From Haemophilus massiliensis (lineage in GTDB: Bacteria; Pseudomonadota; Gammaproteobacteria; Enterobacterales; Pasteurellaceae), in contig LM994635.1 in NCBI GenBank assembly GCA_000752995.2, positions 273,132 to 337,131 of the forward strand: a stretch of DNA of 64,000 nucleotides. Reading direction: 5' to 3'. Under the pieces are notes generated by a model. It ran no database searches, was not told the DNA's origin, and was given only the letters and a program-made list of their open reading frames with translations. Below are positions 47,056 to 55,365 of the stretch, one piece after another. Made by a program: the position numbers and the translations under genes. Each line of letters starts with the position of its first letter. Positions within the stretch are counted from its first letter, which is position 1.

Positions 47056-47982
47056 ATGAAACCGATCTTTCTTGAATTACGTCACTTAAAAACCTTGTTA
47101 GCCCTAAAAGAGACCGGTAGTGTATCGTTGGCGGCGAAACGGGTTTATCTAACCCAATCGGCGCTTTCCCATCAAATCAAATTGCTTGAAGATCAATACG
47201 GTCTGCCGTTATTTGAGCGTAAAACCCAGCCTTTGCATTTCACCGCGGCAGGCGAAAGGCTGATTAAACTGGCCAATGATATTTTGCCCAAAGTCGTGGA
47301 AGCCGAGCGTGATCTTGCGCGGGTAAAACAGGGAGATGCCGGGGAGTTGCGTATTGCGGTGGAATGTCATACCTGTTTTGACTGGCTGATGCCGGCAATG
47401 GATAATTTCCGCCGTGATTGGCCGCTGGTGGAGCTGGATATTGTGTCCGGTTTTCATACTGATACGGTCGGTTTACTGCTCACACATCGCGCAGACTGGG
47501 CGGTGGTGTCGGAAATTGAAGAAACGGCGGGGATTATTCATAAACCGTTGTTTTCTTATGAAATGGTCGGGCTTTGCGCGAAAGATCATCCGTTGGCGGC
47601 AAAGACGGTGTGGCAGGCGGAAGATTTCATTGAGCAAACTTTGATCACCTATCCAGTACCGGATGATATGCTGGATTTGTTGCGTAAAGTGCTACAACCA
47701 AAGGGCATTAATCCGATACGCCGCACCAGCGAATTGACGATCGCGATTATTCAGTTGGTAGCGAGTAAACGTGGCGTCGCCGCATTGCCGTTTTGGGCGG
47801 CTAAACCCTATTTGGATCGCGGTTATGTAGTGGCGCGGCAAATTACCGACAACGGCTTGTACAGCAATCTGTATGCCGCATTTCGGGAGGCGGACGCCGG
47901 CGTGGCGTTTGTCGATGATTTTTACCAAACGGTGAAAACGCAAAGTTTTTCCACCTTGCCGGGGTTATCGGTTTTAGAGTAG
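47056..47982 (+). CDS. metR: LysR-type regulator MetR
   Basis: A 308-aa LysR-family activator that responds to homocysteine and controls methionine genes (metE, metH, glyA in E. coli). The N-terminal winged HTH (about 5-64) reads LRHLKTLLALKETGSVSLAAKRVYLTQSALSHQIKLLE, with the LysR consensus SALSHQI. The effector domain (about 90-300) includes VECHTCFDWLMPAMDNFRRDWP (about 98-119), typical of MetR. It is followed after only 8 bp by an amino-acid exporter, so the two probably share control. A MetR-like half-palindrome was noted at 46935 upstream. Confidence 0.92.
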   Translation: MKPIFLELRHLKTLLALKETGSVSLAAKRVYLTQSALSHQIKLLEDQYGLPLFERKTQPLHFTAAGERLIKLANDILPKVVEAERDLARVKQGDAGELRIAVECHTCFDWLMPAMDNFRRDWPLVELDIVSGFHTDTVGLLLTHRADWAVVSEIEETAGIIHKPLFSYEMVGLCAKDHPLAAKTVWQAEDFIEQTLITYPVPDDMLDLLRKVLQPKGINPIRRTSELTIAIIQLVASKRGVAALPFWAAKPYLDRGYVVARQITDNGLYSNLYAAFREADAGVAFVDDFYQTVKTQSFSTLPGLSVLE

Positions 47983-47990
47983 TTGGTTGT

Positions 47991-48719
47991 ATGTCAGAGG
48001 TAAAACATGTCGGTTCGACCTGGGCGGCGGCAAAAGCGGCGTTTCCTTATTCCGCGCCGATGATGATCGGGTTTTTGTTTTTGGGGATTGCTTACGGATT
48101 ATATATGAAAGCGCTGGGCTTCGGTGTATGGTATCCGGTGTTAATGGCGGCGTTAATTTATGCCGGTTCCGTGGAGTTTATTGTGGCGGGGGCGCTGGTG
48201 GCGCCGTTTGCACCGCTGCATATTTTTTTGATTACCTTAATGGTCAGCGGTCGTCAGATTTTCTACGGTATTTCTATGCTGGAAAAATATGGCGTCCATC
48301 TTGGTAAAAAGCGTTGGTATTTAATCAGCGCCTTGGTAGATGAAAGTTTTTCCTTGAATTATATGGCGAAAATTCCGCCGTCGTTGGATAAAGGGTGGTA
48401 TATGTTTTTCGTCACGTTGTATCTGCAATGTTATTGGATTCTCGGCGCTGGTTTAGGCAATATATTCGGTGAAATTTTACCGCTTGATTTGAAAGGGGTT
48501 GAATTTGCCATGACCGCGTTGTTTCTGATTATTTTTGCCGAAAACTGGATGAAAGAAAAAAATCATGAAAGTTCGTTGCTTGGACTGGGATTGGCGCTGA
48601 TTTGTTTGATTGCGGTTGGCAAAGAACATTTTTTAATTCCGACATTGATTGGGATTTGGGGCATTTTGACGCTGCGTCGCCCTAAATTGGCAACGAAACT
48701 GGCAAAAGCGGAGGATTAA
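47991..48719 (+). CDS. ygaZ: AzlC/YgaZ-type branched-chain amino acid / methionine exporter, large subunit
   Basis: A 242-aa membrane protein of the AzlC family with about seven or eight helices. Signatures are AFPYSAPMMIGFLFLGIAYG (about 15-34), AGSVEFIVAGALV (about 58-70), IFLITLMVSGRQIFYGISML (about 77-96) and VDESFSLNY (about 113-121). With the AzlD-type partner encoded next (adjacent, no gap) it forms a two-subunit exporter like E. coli YgaZH or Corynebacterium BrnFE, which export methionine, valine or isoleucine. Its place 8 bp behind metR suggests methionine. Confidence 0.9.
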   Translation: MSEVKHVGSTWAAAKAAFPYSAPMMIGFLFLGIAYGLYMKALGFGVWYPVLMAALIYAGSVEFIVAGALVAPFAPLHIFLITLMVSGRQIFYGISMLEKYGVHLGKKRWYLISALVDESFSLNYMAKIPPSLDKGWYMFFVTLYLQCYWILGAGLGNIFGEILPLDLKGVEFAMTALFLIIFAENWMKEKNHESSLLGLGLALICLIAVGKEHFLIPTLIGIWGILTLRRPKLATKLAKAED

Positions 48720-49049
48720 ATGACCTTAACCGAACAGATTATGACCATTGGTGTGGCGGTTTTGGCAGTGCAGTTATCCCGTTTGCTACCGTTTTGGGTT
48801 TTTCCGGCGAACCGTCCGATTCCCGAATATATTCGTTATTTAGGCAAAGTATTGCCCGCCGCAATGTTCGGTATGCTGGTGATATATTGCTATAAAAATA
48901 TCGACCTTGCCTCGGATTATCACGGCGCACCGGATTTTATCGCTGGCATCGTGGTGCTGTTGCTGCATTTTTGGAAAAAGAACATGTTTCTTTCCATGCT
49001 GGTCGGCACCGGATTGTATATGTTTTTAGTCCAGCAAGTGTTTGTTTAA
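48720..49049 (+). CDS. ygaH: AzlD/YgaH-type exporter small subunit
   Basis: A 109-aa membrane protein of the AzlD family with about four helices. The opening segment LTEQIMTIGVAVLAVQLSRLLPFWVFPANR (about 3-32) and IPEYIRYLGKVLPAAMFGMLVIYCYKN (about 34-60) are typical. It is directly joined to the AzlC-type gene, whose stop is followed at once by this ATG. The small subunit is required with the large one for export in BrnFE and YgaZH. Convergent to the M20 peptidase gene, with a USS and hairpin-prone sequence in the 96-bp gap. Confidence 0.9.
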   Translation: MTLTEQIMTIGVAVLAVQLSRLLPFWVFPANRPIPEYIRYLGKVLPAAMFGMLVIYCYKNIDLASDYHGAPDFIAGIVVLLLHFWKKNMFLSMLVGTGLYMFLVQQVFV

Positions 49050-49093
49050 CGGGCATTTGGTACTGCGCCCGGCAGTGTGGCGGCTCAAAAAAC

Positions 49094-49102
49094 ACCGCAC
49101 TT
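49094..49102 (-). repeat. DNA uptake signal sequence (USS)
   Basis: ACCGCACTT followed by TTTTTGCCCGG between the convergent ygaH and M20 peptidase genes, next to a GCCCGG/CCGGGC inverted repeat (about 49107-49133). The T-run precedes the hairpin, so it is not called a terminator. Confidence 0.8.
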
Positions 49103-49145
49103 TTTTGCCCGGCGCATTGCAGCGTCCGGGCATGATTTTAAGGCA

Positions 49146-50270
49146 TTATGCGGCAAACAGTTTGTTGATAACGTTCAGCAGCAGATTGCATTTCGGTACT
49201 ACGGAATCTATTTCCAGATATTCCGTTTTGGCGTGCATATTGCCGCCGGTCGGTCCAAGCCCGTCAATGGTCGGGCAACCGACTGACGCTGCGATATTGC
49301 CGTCACTGAGTCCGCCGGCATCCACCCAGCGGATCGGCATGCGTAATTCACTTCCCGCCTGAGCAAAAATCGCTTTTATGTTCGGCAGATTCACCTCATC
49401 AATCATAGGCGATTCGTCATTGATTAAAGTTTTTTTCGCACTGACACCGCTGACGAACGGATTTTCCAGCACGCGGTTTAAATGCTGATGGAAATAATCG
49501 ATTGAGCTTTTCCGTTTGTAACGCATTTCAATGGTCAGCGCTGCGAAATCCGCAATGACGTTATGTGCGCTGCCGCCGTTTGTGATGACGCAGTTAAACG
49601 TATGTCCGGCTTCAAAATCATTGAGTTTGGCGAATTCGACAATAAAGTTTGCCGCCTCAACCAGTGCCGAGCGTCCTTTTTCCGGGCAGTTTCCGGCATG
49701 TGCCGCCGTGCCGTGAAATTCAATGTCGTAGGTCATCACGCCTTTTCGGGTTGCCACCATCGAACCGTCTTCGCGCGCCGGCTCCATGACAAAACAATAA
49801 CGGGATTTACGTGCATATTGACGAATGCTTTCTTTCGCATACAGGGAACCGATTTCTTCGTGGGAATTAAGATAAACAGCAATATTATATCGACTTAGAT
49901 CCAGTTCCTGCAAAATATAGAAGGTCAGTAATGCGCCAGATTTATCATCAATTGCGCCCAACGCGTTAATCCGTTCGCCTTGTTGTTTAAACGGTACGTC
50001 TTGTTGCGTACCGACGGGGAAAACCGTATCCATGTGGGCGATAAACAAAATATCGAATTGAGCCGCATCCGGATGATTGCTGATCAGCAAGCTGTCCGCC
50101 ACTTTGCCGGGGTTTAGTGGGATTTTTTGATGTGCTAATCCCAGTTTGTCGGCTTTGCGGATGAACCAGTCGGCGACCCGATTTACGCCCTCAATGGAAG
50201 CAGTCGGGCTTTCGATGTCGGTTAATTCTTTTAATTCTGTGAGAAAGGTGTTCAGTTGTGCATTTTGCAT
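49146..50270 (-). CDS. M20 family metallopeptidase
   Basis: A 374-aa di-zinc M20 hydrolase. Metal-binding motifs are in LFIAHMDTVFP (about 75-85, His-x-Asp), the bridging Asp in ALGAIDDKSGALLTF (about 109-123), the catalytic Glu pair in LNSHEEIGS (about 140-148) and a later Asp-Glu region (VMEPAREDG, about 169-177). A dimerisation domain sits at about 190-300. The closest types are carboxypeptidase G2-like or tripeptidase-like M20A enzymes; the substrate (a peptide, or an N-acyl- or glutamate-containing amide) cannot be told. It lies 16 bp behind yjiG and is probably cotranscribed with yjiHG. Confidence 0.85.
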   Translation of the reverse strand: MQNAQLNTFLTELKELTDIESPTASIEGVNRVADWFIRKADKLGLAHQKIPLNPGKVADSLLISNHPDAAQFDILFIAHMDTVFPVGTQQDVPFKQQGERINALGAIDDKSGALLTFYILQELDLSRYNIAVYLNSHEEIGSLYAKESIRQYARKSRYCFVMEPAREDGSMVATRKGVMTYDIEFHGTAAHAGNCPEKGRSALVEAANFIVEFAKLNDFEAGHTFNCVITNGGSAHNVIADFAALTIEMRYKRKSSIDYFHQHLNRVLENPFVSGVSAKKTLINDESPMIDEVNLPNIKAIFAQAGSELRMPIRWVDAGGLSDGNIAASVGCPTIDGLGPTGGNMHAKTEYLEIDSVVPKCNLLLNVINKLFAA

Positions 50271-50286
50271 AATATATTCTCCCGAT

Positions 50287-50748
50287 TTAAACCAGAAAGC
50301 GCATTAACAGCATCGCCAGATAAGCGTTTATCAGGCAAATACCGAATAGTGCTGGATAATGTTTTCCGGCGACGCCTAGAACGCCCAATACGCGCCCCAT
50401 ATATTGCACCGTGGAACCGACCAGCGCCATTCCCGGCAACAAAATAGCGATATGTTGCGCATTTAAGGTGCCTTCCTGCACCAGTGCAACCAGTACGCCG
50501 GCCGCACCGCCCCAGCTTAAAAAGGCGGCGAGGAATACTGCGATGGATTCACCCGGCAGCCCTAATGGCGCCATCATAAAGCCGATATATTCGCCGATAA
50601 ATTTTAATAATCCCGAGGTGTTGAGAATATAAATGATCACAAATGCCATTAATACGTTCGGAATCGTGCTGTGAATGGCAATATTCCAGCCCTTTCTGGC
50701 GCCTTCGACGAAGATGTCGGTGATTAATTTGGTTTCGTTGCCGCTCAT
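50287..50748 (-). CDS. yjiG: YjiG family membrane protein (nucleoside-recognition/Gate domain)
   Basis: A 153-aa inner-membrane protein with about four helices and a Gate (SpmB/FeoB nucleoside-recognition-like) fold. Typical family segments are ILNTSGLLKFIGEYIGFMMAPLGLPGESIAVFLAAF and the GAAGVLVALVQEGTLNAQHIA stretch. In E. coli yjiG and yjiH flank iadA (isoaspartyl dipeptidase) and are suspected to import dipeptides; here a different peptidase (M20) follows. Overlaps the yjiH stop by 4 bp (ATGA). Confidence 0.85.
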   Translation of the reverse strand: MSGNETKLITDIFVEGARKGWNIAIHSTIPNVLMAFVIIYILNTSGLLKFIGEYIGFMMAPLGLPGESIAVFLAAFLSWGGAAGVLVALVQEGTLNAQHIAILLPGMALVGSTVQYMGRVLGVLGVAGKHYPALFGICLINAYLAMLLMRFLV

Positions 50749-51383
50749 AGGATTTCCTCGTTCTCTTTAACAAATTTTTTCACATATAAACGCATCAGGT
50801 TGGCACCGAAAATTTTGAAAACAAAAATAATGCCTAAGCACGTTGCGATGGACACCGGCGCGACTTGCCCGAATTGATCGCTGACTTGCAATAACGGCGC
50901 GAAAGAAGCCAGAAAATTGGTTAATAATGCACCGGCGCTAAATTGAAAAGCGGAAAAAATCAACAATTCTTTATGGCTGATTTTTCTTTCGTCGTATAAC
51001 AATTTGGTGGTTGAACTTCCGGCATCGGTACTTTGTGTACTGGCAATTAACGAAATGGAACAAACCCCCGGGATACCCATTAGCGGTTTTAGAATCGGGC
51101 TGAGCCATTTTGAGGCGGCAACCAGTGCACCGTAATGCTCGAAAATTGCAACGAAACCCAGTGCCAGCATTACGCTTGGAATCAAGGTGACGGCAAATAA
51201 GAAACCGCCTTTTGCACTTGAACCGCCAGCTGTTTTTAACCATTCCGGAAACTGCCCACTCAGTTTGCCGAAATCAAAAATCCCACCCCACCAATCTTTG
51301 GCAAAACCGCCGAAAAAGATAATGGCGCATAGCAGGGAAATGGTGCCGGCGATCAACATTTTAGGATTGACATCTTGTTTCAT
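50745..51383 (-). CDS. yjiH: YjiH family membrane protein (nucleoside-recognition/Gate domain)
   Basis: A 212-aa inner-membrane protein with about five helices, the larger partner of YjiG. Family segments include LFAVTLIPSVMLALGFVAIFEHYGALVAASKWLSPILKPLMGIPGV and SSTTKLLYDERKIS. The pair resembles a split spore-maturation-like transporter. It is the first gene of the yjiH-yjiG-peptidase operon. A CRP site and -10 with class II geometry lie upstream (see 51425 and 51452). Transport of peptides is inferred from the peptidase partner only. Confidence 0.85.
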   Translation of the reverse strand: MKQDVNPKMLIAGTISLLCAIIFFGGFAKDWWGGIFDFGKLSGQFPEWLKTAGGSSAKGGFLFAVTLIPSVMLALGFVAIFEHYGALVAASKWLSPILKPLMGIPGVCSISLIASTQSTDAGSSTTKLLYDERKISHKELLIFSAFQFSAGALLTNFLASFAPLLQVSDQFGQVAPVSIATCLGIIFVFKIFGANLMRLYVKKFVKENEEIL

Positions 51384-51424
51384 TGTTTCTCCTTCTATCG
51401 GTAACGTAATAAATCTTGAACGTC

Positions 51425-51445
51425 AATATACGCTAAAATAGCGTA
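51425..51445 (-). promoter_or_regulatory. Promoter -10 and palindromic operator of the yjiH operon
   Basis: A -10 hexamer TATATT on the minus strand (51425-51430) predicts transcription from about 51418. The perfect palindrome TACGCTA-AAA-TAGCGTA (51429-51445) overlaps the -10 and spacer, placing it as an operator for an unknown repressor. No good -35 is present, as expected for a class II CRP-dependent promoter. The palindrome is seen directly; function is inferred. Confidence 0.55.
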
Positions 51446-51451
51446 AGAAAA

Positions 51452-51467
51452 TGTGACTTGTTTCACG
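51452..51467 (-). promoter_or_regulatory. CRP site (class II position) of the yjiH operon
   Basis: TGTGA-CTTGTT-TCACG differs from TGTGA-n6-TCACA at one position. Its centre (51459.5) is 41.5 bp from the transcription start predicted by the -10 at 51425-51430, exactly the class II CRP activation distance. It lies 69 bp upstream of the yjiH ATG. Confidence 0.65.
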
Positions 51468-51545
51468 AAACGGAATGAATAAAAAATGAAAGAAATGAAT
51501 AAATTAGAAAAGATCCTGTGTAGATGAACGTCGATATATATCAGC

Positions 51546-51575
51546 ATAAAAAGGCTCTGCTTGCGACAGAGCCGA
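51546..51575 (-). terminator. Rho-independent terminator of prmB
   Basis: On the minus strand: stem GGCTCTG / CAGAGCC (51553-51573) followed by TTTTTATG, about 35 bp after the prmB stop. A second hairpin (GGTGTTC / GAACACC, 51578-51599) lies between the gene and this terminator. Confidence 0.82.
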
Positions 51576-51607
51576 ATGGTGTTCGGACTTTGGAACACCG
51601 CCTGATT

Positions 51608-52585
51608 TTATAGATTACGATGTTTGCAAACAGCCTGTCTAAATTCGGTTTGATGAGCTGACAGCACTTCTCGGCTAATCGCGAAAACGCCAAGCCCGCC
51701 GTTTTTCAGCTCAAGCCACTGAAAGGGAACTTGCGGGAATTGTTCGATCAGGTGGATCATGCTGTTGCCGACTTCGCACACGAGGATGCCGTCATCGGTC
51801 AGGTAATCCGCGGCGGAGGCTAAAATTTGTTTGGTGATATGTAGCCCATCACTGCCCGAGCCTAGTGCCATTTCGGGTTCGTAGTGAAATTCCTGCGGCA
51901 TGTCGGCAATATCTTCCTCATCCACATAAGGCGGGTTGGTGACAATTAAATCATATTTATCCGCGGCTAAATTGGCAAACAGATCCGATTGAATCGGATA
52001 CACGCGGTGACTGAGCTGATGCTGTTCGATATTGATTTCCGCTACATTCAACGCATCTACAGACAGATCCACGGCGTCCACTTCCGCTTGTGGAAACTGA
52101 TACGCACAGGCAATAGCAATACATCCGCTGCCGGTACACAGATCAAGAATACGGCTCGGTACTTGATTCAGTAAACCGTCAAAGTGTTCCTGTATTAGTG
52201 AACCAATTGGCGAACGCGGGATAATAACGCGCTCGTCAACGTAAAACTCCAGACCGCAGAACCATGCACTATTGGTCAGATATGCCACTGGCACACGTTT
52301 TTGCAGGCGAGCGATCACCAAATCGATCAGCTGTGTTTTTTCCGCGCGGGTAAGGCGGGCGTCATATAATGCCAGCGGCATATCGGGTGCCACCTGCAAT
52401 GCTGCAAAGACCAGCTGTTGTGCCTCGTCCCATGCGTTGTCGTAACCATGGCCGTAATAAATATCGGCACGGTTAAATGTGCTGTATGTCCAGCGTAAAA
52501 AGTCTTTGATCGTATGTAGATCATTTTGTGGATGTTCTGTATTGATCGTTTCGATAAGCTGTCGGTTAAATGTTGCCGTATTCAA
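51608..52585 (-). CDS. prmB: Ribosomal protein L3 N5-glutamine methyltransferase
   Basis: SAM-dependent methylation of a glutamine in ribosomal protein uL3 during 50S assembly; 325 aa. SAM motif [20 protein letters not shown] (about 143-162) and catalytic NPPY in [12 protein letters not shown] (about 211-222), with the PrmB-specific [16 protein letters not shown] following. It is divergent from smrB with 90 bp between starts, as in E. coli, and is closed by a terminator. Paralogue of PrmC at 11266; the longer N-terminal part and MPQEFHYEP segment separate the two. Confidence 0.95.
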   Translation of the reverse strand: MNTATFNRQLIETINTEHPQNDLHTIKDFLRWTYSTFNRADIYYGHGYDNAWDEAQQLVFAALQVAPDMPLALYDARLTRAEKTQLIDLVIARLQKRVPVAYLTNSAWFCGLEFYVDERVIIPRSPIGSLIQEHFDGLLNQVPSRILDLCTGSGCIAIACAYQFPQAEVDAVDLSVDALNVAEINIEQHQLSHRVYPIQSDLFANLAADKYDLIVTNPPYVDEEDIADMPQEFHYEPEMALGSGSDGLHITKQILASAADYLTDDGILVCEVGNSMIHLIEQFPQVPFQWLELKNGGLGVFAISREVLSAHQTEFRQAVCKHRNL

Positions 52586-52675
52586 TGGATATTCCCACTT
52601 ATTGATGTGTTATTCAGGCGCTATTTATATCATATAACTGTGATATGATTAAGCCCGATTTAAACGAGAACAGAG

Positions 52676-53188
52676 ATGACTATGCTGAAAGATGAAGATA
52701 TCGCCTTATTTCGTGAGGCGGTAAAGGGCGCAAAGCCATTGGTACAGAATCGTATCGTTGTACCTAAAGTGCGCAATTTGAAGCAAAAAACTGAAATTCG
52801 CACTATGCGTGAAACGCAGGATACCTTATTCTTTTTTTCCGATGAATATGAACCCTTGCTGAACGAAGAAAGTGCGGTGAAATATTTGCGAGAAGGTGAA
52901 GATATGTATTTGCTGAAGCAATTGCGCCGCGGTGATTTCTCGCCGCAGATATTTCTTGATTTGCACGGGCTGACGAAAGAACAAGCCAAAACGGAACTGG
53001 CCGGTCTGATTCAGGCTTGCGAAAAGGAACATATCTATTGTGCAAGCGTCATGACCGGTTACGGCACTTATACGCTGAAACGTCAGATTCCGCGCTGGCT
53101 GGTACAGCATCCTCGAGTGCGTGCGTTGCATCAGGCGCCGAAGGCGTGGGGCGGTGATGCCGCAATTTTGATATTACTGGATGTCTGA
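52676..53188 (+). CDS. smrB: Ribosome rescue endonuclease SmrB
   Basis: A 170-aa Smr-domain protein. In E. coli SmrB cleaves mRNA at collided ribosomes. The N-terminal helical extension (about 1-75) binds ribosomes in E. coli, and the Smr domain (about 90-168) has FLDLHGLTKEQAK (DLHG, about 97-109) and MTGYGTYTLK (about 123-132). The second motif of family members is normally HGxG; here the His is replaced by Thr (TGYG), which could matter for catalysis. The last 15 bp overlap the end of the convergent yccS gene. Confidence 0.93.
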   Translation: MTMLKDEDIALFREAVKGAKPLVQNRIVVPKVRNLKQKTEIRTMRETQDTLFFFSDEYEPLLNEESAVKYLREGEDMYLLKQLRRGDFSPQIFLDLHGLTKEQAKTELAGLIQACEKEHIYCASVMTGYGTYTLKRQIPRWLVQHPRVRALHQAPKAWGGDAAILILLDV

Positions 53189-55351
53189 GCGATGTTGTTT
53201 GATGCCGTGATTGTGCGAATTGCGCTGAAAGGCGGCATACAGCGGCGGCAAGATTTGACTGATCATATTCAGCTGTTGGATCGGAATGCTTAATTCCGAT
53301 TGGCCGATATTGTCGCTCTGATCGGCATTAAATTGTGCGAGAGCTGAAGTAATATTGCTGTGTAATTTAGTAAAAATTTCCGGCGTCATTTCTTCAATGT
53401 GTTCCAGTGCATAAATTAATTTTTTAGCGATAGGATAAAACTCGGCCAGAAAACAAATGTTCTGCTGCATATGCTGCATATTATTGCGGTAGGCACCCAG
53501 TGCGGAAATGTAGCTGAGCAGCGAATAGTTCAGCTTCAACAGCTCGAACCCTTCCTGTAGGTAATCCCGGTAGCGTTTCGGCTCGTTATTCATATTGGAT
53601 AAAGTTGCACTCAAGGCGGTGGCGTATTCATGAGCCTTACGCCGTGCGATGCGGTATTTCAAATTATCGCTTTTGCCGAACTGCAATTGGCTGATGATAT
53701 ACAATAAATAGCGCGCATCACTTTTAATTGCCTGGCGAATTACTTTATTGAGCTGGAGATATTTCCAGTCCGGCCATAAATAGGAGACGCCGAACCAAGC
53801 GATAAAAGCACCGATTAAGGTGTCCAGTAGGCGGGAATACAATGCGCTGTGAATATCGAAGCCAATCACATCAAAGCTAATCAATACCTGCAAAGTAATA
53901 AAAAAGGTGGAAAAGCTGTAATTGTTGGTTCTAAAAAAGAAAAACAGGGCACTGGTGGCGACGATTAACCCAAGTTGCAATTCAATAGTCGGCTGAGTAT
54001 AAGGCAGTAGAGAACCGACAATCACGCCTAAAATGGTGCCGATAATTCGTTGTTTAAGGCGCAGTTTGGTGGCGGAATAATTCGGTTGGCAGACAAATAC
54101 TGCGGTAAGTAAAATCCAATATCCGCGATCCAGTCGAAAAAATTCCACAATCGCGCAGGAAATAAACACCACGATAGATAATCTGACGGCGTGGCGGAAT
54201 AACTGCGAATCAAAACTGAGATGGCTGTGGATAGCAAGCCAGATATTTTTTAATCCGGTAATCTGTTCGGTATGAATCTGCGCGTTTTCCGACCGCACTT
54301 TATCGGTACTTTGTTCTTGTTCCAGATGCTTTAACTGCCAATCGACGCCCTGTAGATTATTGATCAGATGTTTAATGCCAATTAACTGACGCGGTTCGAC
54401 GGTTTTAAATTGTGCGTAATGTTCTAAGGATTGATGAATGCCGGAAATGGCTTTTTCCAGTCTCGGATCATAACGATAAGCCTGAGCTTGCTGTAATCCG
54501 GCGGCAATATCGCGGCAAGCCTGTGCCTGTAATTCAAGCAGGCGTTGAACGCGGAAGATCAGATCGGTATTTTTTAATTGTTCGGCAAGAATTTGATAAT
54601 CAAAGTGACTTGAGTTGACGCGTTCATGAATTTCTTGCGCGGCAAAATAATATTTAATCATTTTACTGGTACGGCTGTGCCGATATTGTCCCCGAATCCG
54701 ATAAAACAATGCCGTGCGGCAGGCATTAAACGCATTGATTAGATTACTGTTTTTCATTGCCAGCCGGATTTGTTTATTTTCTAGCTGTTCTATGTCGTCC
54801 GGATCAAAAAACTGGGATTTGGTTTCCAGATATTCGGCTAGGGCGATAAAAGAATGTGCCACACTTTCCTGTACCGGGCGGTTGGGAAAAAACAGGTAGA
54901 CTACGATAGTCACTGCGCTGTAAAGTAGGGTGCCGCATAAAATAAGCAGCGGATTGATATACCACAGCGTGCCGGGAAAATAGGTCAGCGTGGTATAAAG
55001 CGCGATGACTAATGTGCCGAAAGCGATAGTGCTGTAACGCTGACCGAGTGCGCCGAGCATGGTGACAATAAAGGTCAACATTGTCATCAATAGCGTGAAT
55101 TCGACACTTTTGCCCAGCGTGAGCTGTACACTGAGCGAAGAAATGGAAAACGCTATAACGGTGAAAAAAATATTTTTCAGTCGTCCGGTCAGGCGATTGT
55201 CCAAATCCACCAAGCCGCCAGCAATAATTCCCAGCACCAAAGGCATGCTTTGCTGGGAAATATCAAACCGCCAAACTGTTACCGCCGCGATATTCACGGC
55301 GATAAAAATAGGAATTGTTGCAATGACTTTTGCGTTCAACCAGTTATTCAT
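53174..55351 (-). CDS. yccS: YccS/FUSC family membrane protein
   Basis: A 725-aa inner-membrane protein with two sets of about six helices (about 10-155 and 385-540), each followed by a cytoplasmic helical region (about 160-360 and 545-725). This is the arrangement of the YccS/YhfK group of the FUSC superfamily, related to aromatic-acid exporters and fusaric-acid resistance proteins. The substrate is unknown. The end overlaps the end of convergent smrB by 15 bp. yccF lies 14 bp upstream on the same strand, the same pair order as in E. coli. Confidence 0.88.
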   Translation of the reverse strand: MNNWLNAKVIATIPIFIAVNIAAVTVWRFDISQQSMPLVLGIIAGGLVDLDNRLTGRLKNIFFTVIAFSISSLSVQLTLGKSVEFTLLMTMLTFIVTMLGALGQRYSTIAFGTLVIALYTTLTYFPGTLWYINPLLILCGTLLYSAVTIVVYLFFPNRPVQESVAHSFIALAEYLETKSQFFDPDDIEQLENKQIRLAMKNSNLINAFNACRTALFYRIRGQYRHSRTSKMIKYYFAAQEIHERVNSSHFDYQILAEQLKNTDLIFRVQRLLELQAQACRDIAAGLQQAQAYRYDPRLEKAISGIHQSLEHYAQFKTVEPRQLIGIKHLINNLQGVDWQLKHLEQEQSTDKVRSENAQIHTEQITGLKNIWLAIHSHLSFDSQLFRHAVRLSIVVFISCAIVEFFRLDRGYWILLTAVFVCQPNYSATKLRLKQRIIGTILGVIVGSLLPYTQPTIELQLGLIVATSALFFFFRTNNYSFSTFFITLQVLISFDVIGFDIHSALYSRLLDTLIGAFIAWFGVSYLWPDWKYLQLNKVIRQAIKSDARYLLYIISQLQFGKSDNLKYRIARRKAHEYATALSATLSNMNNEPKRYRDYLQEGFELLKLNYSLLSYISALGAYRNNMQHMQQNICFLAEFYPIAKKLIYALEHIEEMTPEIFTKLHSNITSALAQFNADQSDNIGQSELSIPIQQLNMISQILPPLYAAFQRNSHNHGIKQHRSDIQ

Positions 55352-55365
55352 TCACTTCCTTGGAG

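Noticed and set aside
49104-49140. GC-rich inverted repeat GCCCGG/CCGGGC between ygaH and the M20 peptidase as a terminator
   Set aside because: The T-run lies on the wrong side for either strand; only an inverted repeat is certain.
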